Shown here one piece after another: positions 54,518 to 63,400 of a DNA stretch of 64,000 nt. This DNA is from Thalassoglobus polymorphus (lineage in GTDB: Bacteria > Planctomycetota > Planctomycetia > Planctomycetales > Planctomycetaceae): contig NZ_CP036267.1 in assembly GCF_007744255.1 (NCBI RefSeq), positions 1,240,001-1,304,000 on the forward strand. Direction: 5' to 3'. A model generated the notes under the pieces. It worked only from the letters and a program-made list of their open reading frames with translations, ran no database searches and was not told where the DNA came from. A program made the translations under genes and the position numbers. Within the stretch, counting starts at the first letter, position 1. Every line of letters begins with the position of its first letter.

Positions 54518-56191
54518 TCAGTTCTCAGGAGATGGGATCACCTGATGCACAACATACTGTCCCGAGCGCAGGACGAGCTTTTGATTGAACGGAAACTGGT
54601 TCAGTAACTCTTCAGGAAACTTATTTGGGAGCTGAGGAGGCTGGTGTGGAGAATAAGGACCGACATCTTCTGGATTGACGCCACTTTCCATCAGGCTGCT
54701 GACCACATACTTTTGTCGGGAGTCGAGGATCGTCTGTTCAATCAAGTGTGCTTTGTCAGGAAAGATTTTCATGTGGACATCTGGAATGATGAAGCGAGTC
54801 GAGGGTTTCAAGCCAAGTTCTGAGTAGACGTGAATAATGAACAGGTTGGAAACTGTCAGCTCTTCGTCTTCCAATTGTCGCTCGTCGAGATAGTCAATGA
54901 CCGGTTGCAACTCGGTCCAGTTGGGAAGTGGCATCAGCTGCAGGGCACTTTTGACTTCGGGGGTACTTCCCTGAGTGACACATTCTCCCCACCATGCCAA
55001 TCGCTGCGGATTCGTTGCTGGTGAGGCAATTAGAGCCAGAAATAAAAAGGCCATCAAACCAACTTGCGAGACTCTCAAATTTGGGCCACGCTGCGGCCAG
55101 ACACTTGTCACAATACACAACCCCAAGAGCATTCCCGGAACATGAACATACTCAAAGAGCCGTTGCATCGTATGAGCCTGTAGAACCCATCCCAGATACG
55201 CTGCCGCAAGGATGCAAAGTTTTTTTTGCGAAGGCTGATCGAGTTGGCCTCTGAGTAATTTCGAGACTTGGACAATAGAAACCGGAAGTGCCACGAGATG
55301 AATGAGGCTCCAGGGAAGCAGACCTTCATTCAATCTTAAGTACAGGGAGAATGTCCAACGTTCGCGTCCTGCTTCAAAGTAGGACGGATTCCAGTTGAGA
55401 AGGATATCCCAGAAGTCATGCCAGGCGCCCGTGTGGATTAACCAGTAGGAACCCATCGCACCGCACATTGCTCCACCAAGGAAGACGCCTGCAAAGTCGA
55501 TGACGTTTGCCCGCCAACGTCTTGTGATGAGTCCCGAAGTGATCAACGCTCCTAGCGCAGGGACTGCAACAAACGGCTTGATCCAGAAGGCTGCTCCCCA
55601 CAAAAAACCTTCGAGGCTGCTCCAGAGAAAGATCTTGTTCCAATTCTGATCGCTTGCGAGCAACCGCTCGGATTGACGCATTCGAAACCACAAGGCACCT
55701 AAGGCAGGCAGCATCAGCCAGAGATCACGCTCGCAATGAACCGCTTCGCCTGTTGAAAAATAGAGCCAAAACAGCAGTAAAGTGAGAACGGACGCTCGAA
55801 GTTGAAAGTTTGAACATGAAGAGCTGATCTTCGTGATTCGTACCAAAAGGAGGACGATCCCCGAGATGACAACAAGGTCGAAGGCTCGCAAAGCGTACGT
55901 GGACCAGCCGAATAAAGAGCGTACGAGCATGTGGACCCACACGACTCCCGGCAAGTTTGGTTCAACGACATCCCGATAAAGTACGCCTCCATCCAAAGCA
56001 GCATGTGCCTGAATGTCGTAAATCGTCGGGTCTGCATGCAACGGCATGCACAGCATCAATGGGAGATTTGCAGCGAGAAGCACTCCCAGTGCAAGCCAGC
56101 AAAGGCCCAACGGCGAGCGCAGAATTCCCAAGAGAGAATTCTGGGCTCGCGGAGGTGACAAGGGTGACGAATGTAGGGGATGCGTCGGCAT
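54518..56191 (-). CDS. Membrane glycosyltransferase-like protein (GT-C type)
   Basis: A 557-residue protein with about ten predicted membrane helices, beginning LGLCWLALGVLLAANLPLML. The first large outside loop HADPTIYDIQAHAALDGGVL carries acidic residues where GT-C enzymes (ArnT/PMT type) bind metal or lipid-linked sugar. A second loop DVVEPNLPGVVWVHM follows. The soluble C-terminal part (~370-557) resembles those in bacterial GT39-like proteins. The start MPTHPLHSSP has only a weak ribosome-binding site. It faces the sulfatase across a 49-base gap, so the two end near one another. Specific donor and acceptor unknown. Confidence 0.72.
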   Translation of the reverse strand: MPTHPLHSSPLSPPRAQNSLLGILRSPLGLCWLALGVLLAANLPLMLCMPLHADPTIYDIQAHAALDGGVLYRDVVEPNLPGVVWVHMLVRSLFGWSTYALRAFDLVVISGIVLLLVRITKISSSCSNFQLRASVLTLLLFWLYFSTGEAVHCERDLWLMLPALGALWFRMRQSERLLASDQNWNKIFLWSSLEGFLWGAAFWIKPFVAVPALGALITSGLITRRWRANVIDFAGVFLGGAMCGAMGSYWLIHTGAWHDFWDILLNWNPSYFEAGRERWTFSLYLRLNEGLLPWSLIHLVALPVSIVQVSKLLRGQLDQPSQKKLCILAAAYLGWVLQAHTMQRLFEYVHVPGMLLGLCIVTSVWPQRGPNLRVSQVGLMAFLFLALIASPATNPQRLAWWGECVTQGSTPEVKSALQLMPLPNWTELQPVIDYLDERQLEDEELTVSNLFIIHVYSELGLKPSTRFIIPDVHMKIFPDKAHLIEQTILDSRQKYVVSSLMESGVNPEDVGPYSPHQPPQLPNKFPEELLNQFPFNQKLVLRSGQYVVHQVIPSPEN

Positions 56192-56405
56192 TCTCGGCAG
56201 TTTCGCGGCGTAGGTTGTTTCGATTTTACAACAAGACTACGCCACAAAACGGTGCTTGCACCTGAGCAATTTGGAATCTGCAAGAGTATCCCTGCGCAGG
56301 CGTGCCTATTGAATACCAGCCCGGAACCTTGTGGGGGGCTCACTGACCTCAGTGCATGAGTGAGCAAACTCAGCTTTCAGGATCAGGTTGTAGAAAAGGC
56401 TCTCA

Positions 56406-57989
56406 CTACTTTTTATTCAAAGTCCAAAGGATTCCGTTTAAGAGCATTTTTCGAAATGCCGGATTTTCAAAATCGTCGATGTGACCAAGTGACGTGTAGA
56501 ATGATCGCCCACCATCAGCACGTTTGAACGTCCAGGTGACCGGTTCAGGCTCTTGACCTTCAACGGTTCCGGTCATCAATGTTGTGGTTCCATCTTTCAA
56601 AGGAGAGGTTCGGTACAAAGACCAACCTTGTTTAAACTCTTTGCGTGGAACATCTTTCAGCACTGGATGGTCAACATCCATGACCTGCACCATACTGACG
56701 AGTTTGTTTCCGTAGTGGTTGTGATAATTTCCGCCGAAGACCTGCGCATCAAATTCTTTCCAGTCTCCGAAGCCGGCTGGCGGTTCCTCATTGCGAAGTG
56801 AAAAAGCGTGGCTGGCGGTACGAATCCCAATTACAGGCTTTCCGGCTGCGACGAAATCTTTAATGAGCTTCATGTCAGCGGTGGGAAGAACTCGTCGCCG
56901 GATACTGACCATCAGGGCGTCAGCATCTTGAATCGCTTCAATTCCAGGGATGTCATTTCGCTCATTGGAATTGCCATTGATAAGCGTCACTCGAAAGTGT
57001 TTTCCGAGTGGGTCGATCGCATATTTTGGCAACGTTTCGTTGGTGCGGTATTCATCCTCAGCCATGATGACTGCGAGATGGGGCCGCTTATCTTTACTGA
57101 AACGAAATTCTTTTCCGCCGATGAATTGAGTGCTGGTGATCGTCGGGCAAACATGTCGCTCGATATGCGAGACAATCAGGTCTGTTCCCGTGAAATGACT
57201 GACGTATGGTTCGCTGCGCGGGTTGTACATTGTGTCGGTCTGGTCGCGCATTAAAACTGCGTTCTTTCCGTTTTCAACCATACGTCGCAATCCAAACGGA
57301 CGTCCCAGAACACACATGTTGGTGTGAACACCGGTCAAGATGACATTCTTGATGCCCTTGTCCTCCATGATATTCCAGACTTCGTCTCCTTGATCACTGA
57401 TGTAATCTTTCTTCGGATCGATCGAAATTGCTTTGTGTTCCCGGCGCCAAGGCCATTTTGAGTCTTTCAATAGCGGGGCTAAACTCGCCTGCCAGACTTC
57501 ATGTTCTTCCGGGGTGTCATCGCAACCTCCATCAGATTGATCGATCGGGTAAACCCCTTTTTCTTCCGCCGGAATTTTGTAGCACCATTGCGTGATTTCG
57601 GGGGGGAGTTTCTTTGACTTCGGAGCGTTGATTGCTCGTTGGCGTGCCGGGTGATCCTGATAAAAATCCATGCAGCCACTTGGAGCATGCAGGATCGTGA
57701 CACCTCGATTGCGAGCTTCGGTGACCACTTTATTCAAGTGGGGAACCATTTCATTCACACGCATCACGGCGTTTTTGCATGTGTGCGAATCCCAGACATC
57801 GCAAACAATGAGGACGGTTTCCTCGGCTTTCCAGACTTCGTCACGTGTCAGAGTGTGAAAGAGGCGGCCTTCCTCGTTGACCGGTTTTTGATATCGCAGC
57901 GAAAGTGCCAACTCATCAGCTTGAGTTGCTTGTGCTGTCGCCAGGGTCAGCAAGGTGAACGTCAGTAAATTGAAGCGAGAGAGTCTCAT
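56406..57989 (-). CDS. Exported isochorismatase-like and ThuA-like fusion protein
   Basis: A 527-residue protein with signal peptide (LSRFNLLTFTLLTLATAQATQA). Residues ~50-295 are an isochorismatase-like cysteine hydrolase: catalytic Asp64 in VLIVCDVWDSHTC, and Cys226 in LTGVHTNMCVLGR, flanked by a nucleophile-elbow-like fold. Residues ~300-527 are ThuA-like (glutamine amidotransferase-like fold): DADALMVSIRRRVLP, GKPVIGIRTASHAFS, FGGNYHNHYG, and the terminal SLGHIDDFENPAFRKMLLNGILW, typical of planctomycete ThuA proteins. AGGAG precedes the ATG by 6 bases. The two domains together suggest a periplasmic amide or glycan-related hydrolase, but no substrate is known. Confidence 0.88.
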   Translation of the reverse strand: MRLSRFNLLTFTLLTLATAQATQADELALSLRYQKPVNEEGRLFHTLTRDEVWKAEETVLIVCDVWDSHTCKNAVMRVNEMVPHLNKVVTEARNRGVTILHAPSGCMDFYQDHPARQRAINAPKSKKLPPEITQWCYKIPAEEKGVYPIDQSDGGCDDTPEEHEVWQASLAPLLKDSKWPWRREHKAISIDPKKDYISDQGDEVWNIMEDKGIKNVILTGVHTNMCVLGRPFGLRRMVENGKNAVLMRDQTDTMYNPRSEPYVSHFTGTDLIVSHIERHVCPTITSTQFIGGKEFRFSKDKRPHLAVIMAEDEYRTNETLPKYAIDPLGKHFRVTLINGNSNERNDIPGIEAIQDADALMVSIRRRVLPTADMKLIKDFVAAGKPVIGIRTASHAFSLRNEEPPAGFGDWKEFDAQVFGGNYHNHYGNKLVSMVQVMDVDHPVLKDVPRKEFKQGWSLYRTSPLKDGTTTLMTGTVEGQEPEPVTWTFKRADGGRSFYTSLGHIDDFENPAFRKMLLNGILWTLNKK

Positions 57990-58105
57990 CGGGGCTCCTG
58001 AAGTAATTCGATCCAGGCAACCGAGACGTGAGAGCCGGCCCTCAAACCTGTTTTCGACTTCTCGACTGTTGAGAAAAGATTGTTAAACAGGTCATTGGGC
58101 CGGAC

Positions 58106-59107
58106 CTACGATTCCTCCCGCTTTTTTAATTTCCTGGGAGGAAGCCGTCGATAGGCAAGGATCGTCAAGTCATCTGGTTTCGAAGGAAGCTTTGGTTGAG
58201 GATCACTCATTCGTTCCAGAGCCAGGTTCGCCAGCTCAAGAACACCCTTGCGTAAACTTCCAGATCGAATTCGATTAACGATTTCTACAGATAATAGGTT
58301 ATCGAACAATCCGTCAGATGCCAGTAAGACGGTATCTCGGGCTGCTAAATTTACCCACGGGCCTAGCTCGACCGACATATCTTTGGCTCCCACAACGTTG
58401 GAAACCAGATGACGATCTTCATGCGAGATCGCTTCTTTTTCGGAGAGTAAACCAGCTTCAACAGCATAACCAACCGGAGAATGAGCGATGGTTTCGTGTT
58501 TGATCTGACCTCGCTGACTGACCACCAGAATGGGGGAGTCCCCAACATGGTAAGTCCGAATTCGATTTCCTGCGATTTCGACCAAAGCTAAAGTTGTGGC
58601 CGCACCAGTGCGACCACTGAGCAAGCGGCGATTGGTCGTTTCAATCTGGTCGAGAATCATGGAGCGATAGTCGGTATCGGTCAAGGCTGTTGGCATTCCA
58701 ACGAGAACCTTCAGGCTACCGCTAATGGTGATTTCAGTTTGCTCATGAAAGTCGTCGGAATCAGAAAACGCTTTCTGCAATCCTCGCATGACCGACTGCG
58801 ACGCCGCTTTGCCGCCACGGTGTCCACCAAGTCCATCAGCGACAACAAGTAACCCACGTTGTGATCCGATTGAAAACGCTGTTACCGAATCTTCATTCTC
58901 AGTCGGCTTTGCCGGAGATTTGATCGAGACCCAAATCGCCTCCCCGTTGCCGAGTTGAGTTTGTGAAACTTCGGTTAGTTTTGGCGGAACCGGTTTCTCG
59001 GGCTGAAGCGGAAGCGCATCCATTTCAACCGTATCGGCGAGACGCGGATTGAAATCGGTGACCTCTTGAGACGGATCAAGCGGACTTTGTCCTGCGTCGC
59101 TCGGCAT
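58106..59107 (-). CDS. PP2C-type protein phosphatase
   Basis: A 333-residue Ser/Thr phosphatase of the PPM family. After a ~55-residue Pro/Asp-rich lead come the metal-binding motifs: ENEDSVTAF (D73), VVADGLGGHRGG (D91, G92), VLLASDGLFDNL, and PDDLTILAYRR. It needs Mg2+ or Mn2+. Its start overlaps the 3' end of the upstream kinase gene by 32 bases, a layout typical of kinase/phosphatase regulatory pairs; the phosphatase probably reverses the kinase's actions. No membrane segment: cytoplasmic. Confidence 0.92.
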   Translation of the reverse strand: MPSDAGQSPLDPSQEVTDFNPRLADTVEMDALPLQPEKPVPPKLTEVSQTQLGNGEAIWVSIKSPAKPTENEDSVTAFSIGSQRGLLVVADGLGGHRGGKAASQSVMRGLQKAFSDSDDFHEQTEITISGSLKVLVGMPTALTDTDYRSMILDQIETTNRRLLSGRTGAATTLALVEIAGNRIRTYHVGDSPILVVSQRGQIKHETIAHSPVGYAVEAGLLSEKEAISHEDRHLVSNVVGAKDMSVELGPWVNLAARDTVLLASDGLFDNLLSVEIVNRIRSGSLRKGVLELANLALERMSDPQPKLPSKPDDLTILAYRRLPPRKLKKREES

Positions 59108-59903
59108 AGCTCAGTACTCTAGGTTTCAGACGCAAAAATGCATTTCTCATCTGTTCGCAATCTCGAAATCGATTTCGAGGATGCGGGTCGATGGCCTTTT
59201 TCAGGAATGCGATAAAGTCTGGATGAACTTTGGCCCGTAACTTTTTGATGCCCGCAGGGGGCCATTCATAAGGCCATTCAGGCCATTCTCCAGACAACAT
59301 ACGATACAAAATGAGTCCCGCAGAGAACACATCAGACCGGGGAGAGGGCTTGCCCATCGCCTGTTCAGGAGCCATATAACCAACAGTTCCGGTCCCTGAT
59401 CCGCGGATGGTCTTCAAAGCGACCTTGGCGATCCCGAAGTCAGCCAGGCGGAGACGATGGTCAGCAAAGAGCACCATGTTTTCAGGCTTCACATCACAGT
59501 GGATGATTTTCTGCTGATGTGCATAAGCCAACGCATCCAGAATTTGACTGGCAAGACCTAGTGATGTTTTGAGAGCAAGTCGCTTCTGAAGCCGGTCAGC
59601 GAGCGTTCGCTCTCCGAGAGGCATACTGATCACAAAGTAGTCATCGATGATCGATGCGTCTTTTAACGGTAGAATGTTCGGATGTTCCAAACGGGCAGCC
59701 ATGCGGGCTTCGTTCCGGAAATCCCTGAGCAAATCATCACTCATTTGATGAGCGTGTGGAATTTTGAGGGCGACCCGGTGTCCTTCAATCGTGTCGAATG
59801 CTTGATAGACAGTCGCAAATCCCCCTTCGCTGAGGCGTTTTTCGATCTTGTACTTGCCCAACTTTTGACGAGCTTTCAATGCCACCGTGAAGAGACCTCT
59901 CAT
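59076..59903 (-). CDS. Serine/threonine protein kinase (Hanks type, soluble)
   Basis: A 275-residue kinase consisting almost only of the catalytic domain. Glycine loop LSEGGFATVYQAF, Lys47 in VALKIPH, catalytic loop IIHCDVKPEN (HCD instead of HRD, marking an RD-lacking kinase), DFG at 155-157, activation segment GSGTGTVGYMAPEQ, and RSDVFSAGLILYRMLSGEWP. There is no PASTA, TM or other sensor domain. I use the ATG at 59903 (GAGG 5 bases upstream); an in-frame TTG at 60008 would add 35 residues. It is co-transcribed with the PP2C gene, which overlaps its end. Confidence 0.9.
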   Translation of the reverse strand: MRGLFTVALKARQKLGKYKIEKRLSEGGFATVYQAFDTIEGHRVALKIPHAHQMSDDLLRDFRNEARMAARLEHPNILPLKDASIIDDYFVISMPLGERTLADRLQKRLALKTSLGLASQILDALAYAHQQKIIHCDVKPENMVLFADHRLRLADFGIAKVALKTIRGSGTGTVGYMAPEQAMGKPSPRSDVFSAGLILYRMLSGEWPEWPYEWPPAGIKKLRAKVHPDFIAFLKKAIDPHPRNRFRDCEQMRNAFLRLKPRVLSYAERRRTKSA

Positions 59904-60578
59904 TTGTGCCTCATTTTCTTGCGGAGGGTCTGGCCCCAGAATTCTAGGTTTCCAACCACTCGCTATCTTTAACGATTGTTTCGAGTTGTGTACAGATTCC
60001 CCGAACAAATTTAACGGTCTGAAGTGAGACTGCTCGTTTCCGACTCAACCCACCATCGTGAATTATCGACACGAACGGAACAAAGGCTCATTCAAAACCG
60101 TCCAAGATGCAGTTGCGGCAGAATCATTACAGTTTAACTTCTGAAAAAAAGGGTTCTGCGGGCAAACTTGAGTCCGTTGAGAGGCGCCGGGAAAGTGGTC
60201 GTCGACCTGCGGCAGTGAGTAGAGGGAGTCGGGAAATTCATGATTAGGACTTGTCCCCGCCTCGCGGCGAGGAACGTTGAAGTCATGAAAGTGAGTTTTA
60301 AGGCACGAGATACATTGAAAACGCTCTGGCGACGATTGTGAGTGCATTCGAAAGATGATGGGCCTGTTTTCAACGTACGGGTGTTTACAACAGGGAATAT
60401 TTCGACAATCACCAATCGACAACCACCTATGAGTGAAGGCCTCCGACGAATCAATCAGTAGGAGATCCAACTCGCATTTCCTCAGAAACTTTGAGATACT
60501 TTAAGTTGCACAAAAATAATGTCGAGACAGACAGATTAACGTGATCTCATTTTATGAGTTTCTCGAAAGGAGTCTTGA
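59904..60578. other. Divergent intergenic region with small palindromes
   Basis: About 675 bases between the kinase and the toroid-protein gene, divergently transcribed. CCTCGC-g-GCGAGG (60260-60272) and CTCAT-ttt-ATGAG (60546-60558, 20 bases before the next start) are small inverted repeats; the second could be an operator. A 135-codon reverse frame (60063-60470) lacks support as a gene. Confidence 0.4.
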
Positions 60579-61619
60579 ATGAATATCTCTTTCGCCAATC
60601 GAGCCTGCGTCACCTGCGCGATTTTGACGGCAGTCTTGGTGACGCTTCCCGCTCAAGCTGCTGCTGATCCTGCGGTGACCCGTTCGGTCACGCGGAGCCT
60701 CGACTATCTTGCGAAGGAGCAAAAGCGACAAGGCCACTGGGAAGCCAACGGAGCCACCTATCGCGTCGCCATGACCGCATTGGCAGGTACGGCTCTTTTA
60801 GCAGAGGGCTCAACCACAACACGTGGAAAGTACGCTCAAAACATTTCACGAGCTGTCGACTTTCTGGTCGACATGTCTCAGCCTTCTGGACTCATCGGAT
60901 ATCCCGACGACTATCACTACACCTACGGGCACGGATTTTCCATGCTCTTTCTCTCCCAGATTTATGGTGAAGAAGAAGACGCTCAGCGGCGAATGCAAAT
61001 TAAGAATGTCCTGGATAAAGCCGTTCGGTTTAGTGCGGAAGCCCAAACTAAACGTGGTGGATGGGGATACGTTTCTGCCCGTGAAGGGAACGATTTCGAC
61101 GAAGGATCTACGTGCGTGACGCAAGTTCAAGGTCTTCGTGCCTGCCGAAATGCCGGTATCGTTGTCCCACGAGAAATTATCGACCGGGCTAAGAAGTACA
61201 TTCATGATTGCATGACTCCCGAAGGGGGAGTTCAGTACAGCATTCGTGGGGGAGGAGCACGCGAACCGATCACTGCAGCGGCCGTTGCCAGTATGTATAG
61301 CGCTGGCGATTATGGTGATTCGAAAGATGTAGAACTTATGCTGAAATACTGCAAAACCAATATCTGGCCTGAAGGGGGCGGGATCAAGGCAAACGGTTTC
61401 GGGCACTGGCACTACATGCACTACTATCTCGCTCAGGTGATGTATCGCGAAAAAGACCTCTGGGAGAAGTACCGCAAAGAGATCGAAGCTCGTCTCATCA
61501 GTCAACAATCTCCTGATGGATCGTGGCAAGATAACAGTGTCGGCCCGGTGTACGTCACCGCAATGAACGCTACGATCCTGCAATTGAAGAATGGATACTT
61601 GCCGATCTTTCAGCGCTGA
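60579..61619 (+). CDS. Exported alpha/alpha-toroid (prenyltransferase/squalene-cyclase-like) protein
   Basis: A 346-residue protein with signal peptide (CVTCAILTAVLVTLPAQAAA). The body shows the helical repeats of terpene-cyclase/prenyltransferase toroids: SLDYLAKEQKRQGHWEANGA, AVDFLVDMSQPSGLIGYPDD, AEAQTKRGGWGYVSAREGND, YIHDCMTPEGGVQYSIRGGG, LISQQSPDGSWQDNSVGPVY. No DxDD or QW-DxDD catalytic pattern was seen, so it is unlikely to make terpenes; such secreted relatives are common in planctomycetes with unknown role. AAAGGAG precedes the ATG. It ends 4 bases from the convergent glycosyltransferase. Confidence 0.8.
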   Translation: MNISFANRACVTCAILTAVLVTLPAQAAADPAVTRSVTRSLDYLAKEQKRQGHWEANGATYRVAMTALAGTALLAEGSTTTRGKYAQNISRAVDFLVDMSQPSGLIGYPDDYHYTYGHGFSMLFLSQIYGEEEDAQRRMQIKNVLDKAVRFSAEAQTKRGGWGYVSAREGNDFDEGSTCVTQVQGLRACRNAGIVVPREIIDRAKKYIHDCMTPEGGVQYSIRGGGAREPITAAAVASMYSAGDYGDSKDVELMLKYCKTNIWPEGGGIKANGFGHWHYMHYYLAQVMYREKDLWEKYRKEIEARLISQQSPDGSWQDNSVGPVYVTAMNATILQLKNGYLPIFQR

Positions 61620-61622
61620 CGA

Positions 61623-63338
61623 TCAGCGGTCACGATGCTGACGATAAACCGACGTCTGCCCAAACTCTTGCTCAAGCAGATACGCCCCGACATCGAATTC
61701 CTCTGGACTCTCTTCCCGACTGAGGAAGTAGATCATTGGGGCATCTGTCTTTTCAGCGACCGAAATTGACTCGACGCCTAGCTGGGCAAGATAGTAATTC
61801 ACCGGAACGCTCAAGAGCGGGTCAGACATGCCGATGCTCTCTCCGGAGTGGTCCCATTCGACAAGCAACTTTGCCAGATCCTCAGCCTCTGGGTACGAAC
61901 CAGTGTCCTCAAATTTCGTGATGACATCATTCCGAATGAGGAAGAACGACATGCCCAGGACCAACATGAAAGAGACGACTTGCACGAGTTGGATCGTTCG
62001 TTCAGGTGATTTGCGAAGCATGGTGAGACATTCAACAAAGCCGTTTGCGACCTGAAGTAAAAAAATCGGCAGCAGAAAGATCCAGGTTCTATCAAAGGGG
62101 ATCGCTCGTTTCAGAATCAACACGACCAGCCCACCGAGCACGACTGTGGGGAAGAAAAGAGCGGCTTGCCAGTCCCTCTTCCGGATCGAAGCGATCGTCC
62201 CAATCAGAAAGCAGAGAACAAATAGAGCGAGTCCCACAGTCGGGATCCCGCGGCTCATCTTTTGGACAGTCTCAGCCAAGTGCGAGGGCAGTCGTGACGC
62301 AAACTCACCCCACGAAAGACTCTCCACAAATCGATTCGCGACAATAGGGGAAATGCCGTCGCTCACAAGGATGACTGGCGAATAAAGCACGAATGCCATG
62401 AGCAAGCAAGCGACGCTGTACCTGACCAGAAACCGCTTCAAGAGGTCCAAGCTGGGACCGTTTATGACAATCCGAACAACGATTAGCCAAAGCACAATCC
62501 CAGCTGCAAAGAACAGATACGATGGCATCACGAACAGACCGCAAGCCGTGACAAACGCAAAGAGCAGGGGACTGGGCAACTCTTGATCTGACCTCAGTGA
62601 AAGCAGGATCTGTATCAAACTCAGTAACACGACCAGCGAGTAACCACGTCCGTTTGTGTCGAACAGAATGAAATACGGAAAGAGAGCAATCAGAGCTGCA
62701 AAGAGATAGCCTGCATTCTGTGAGAGCATCCTCTTCGCCACATGAAAGCCAACAGGAATCGAGCAGAGACCCGCCAGAAACGCAGGTAATCGGAGGCCGA
62801 TCGGACTGCTTCCGAAGATCAACGTCGAAAGCTTTACCAGTAGAGTGTGACCGACGTGGTTATTGGGATCTGAATACAGGAACAAATACTGCGGGGCGCG
62901 ATTGATGTACTCAAGGTAAGTGTACGACTCATCGTACCGCATCGGCTGATTAAGAAACTTGAACCGTACAAAGGCACCGAGTCCCATCAACAGCAGCAAC
63001 GGAACTGGGAGTAGGCGTGGGAATGTTTCAGGCAGACGGCGCAGAAACGAAAGCAACTGCCGTGATTTCTCAATGAACTCTCGACGCAAGACAGACCACA
63101 ACGGTGGAGACTTGCTGGTTCTCTGTAGCAAATAGAGACTGGCTGCAAAGAAGAGGAGTGCGTAGATCAACAGTAGACATGATAATGTCTGGCTACGATC
63201 GTTCCATAATTCTGAAGGAACCAAACGTGCTGCAAAGCGGAGGCCAACATCAGGAATCGCCAGAACGAGGAGGCTCACTCCGCAGAGTCCGAAGAGAGCG
63301 CAGAACAGCGACTCGATCAAACGATTACGAGATGCCAT
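61623..63338 (-). CDS. Membrane glycosyltransferase, GT39/PMT_2-like
   Basis: A 571-residue multi-pass protein. The first outside loop carries QPMRYDESYTYLEYINRAP with the Asp-Glu pair used by GT-C (ArnT/PMT) enzymes, and SDPNNHVGHTLLVKLSTLIF follows as in PMT_2 families. About ten helices; C-terminal ~130 residues soluble. Such proteins move sugars from polyprenyl phosphates to outer-layer glycans or proteins. AAGG lies 9 bases before the ATG. It lies just downstream of a BamA-like gene on the same strand (62-base gap). Confidence 0.82.
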   Translation of the reverse strand: MASRNRLIESLFCALFGLCGVSLLVLAIPDVGLRFAARLVPSELWNDRSQTLSCLLLIYALLFFAASLYLLQRTSKSPPLWSVLRREFIEKSRQLLSFLRRLPETFPRLLPVPLLLLMGLGAFVRFKFLNQPMRYDESYTYLEYINRAPQYLFLYSDPNNHVGHTLLVKLSTLIFGSSPIGLRLPAFLAGLCSIPVGFHVAKRMLSQNAGYLFAALIALFPYFILFDTNGRGYSLVVLLSLIQILLSLRSDQELPSPLLFAFVTACGLFVMPSYLFFAAGIVLWLIVVRIVINGPSLDLLKRFLVRYSVACLLMAFVLYSPVILVSDGISPIVANRFVESLSWGEFASRLPSHLAETVQKMSRGIPTVGLALFVLCFLIGTIASIRKRDWQAALFFPTVVLGGLVVLILKRAIPFDRTWIFLLPIFLLQVANGFVECLTMLRKSPERTIQLVQVVSFMLVLGMSFFLIRNDVITKFEDTGSYPEAEDLAKLLVEWDHSGESIGMSDPLLSVPVNYYLAQLGVESISVAEKTDAPMIYFLSREESPEEFDVGAYLLEQEFGQTSVYRQHRDR

Positions 63339-63400
63339 CTCCAGCGACCTTCGGTTTCGACCATGTCTTTGTCACGCACAAGAAGTGTGTGACAAAAGTC

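Noticed and set aside
60063-60470. 135-codon reverse frame upstream of the kinase
   Set aside because: No convincing start signal, Cys/His/Pro scattered without a motif; likely chance.
60579-61619. Terpene cyclase function for the toroid protein
   Set aside because: No DxDD catalytic motif and an export signal; only the fold is shared.
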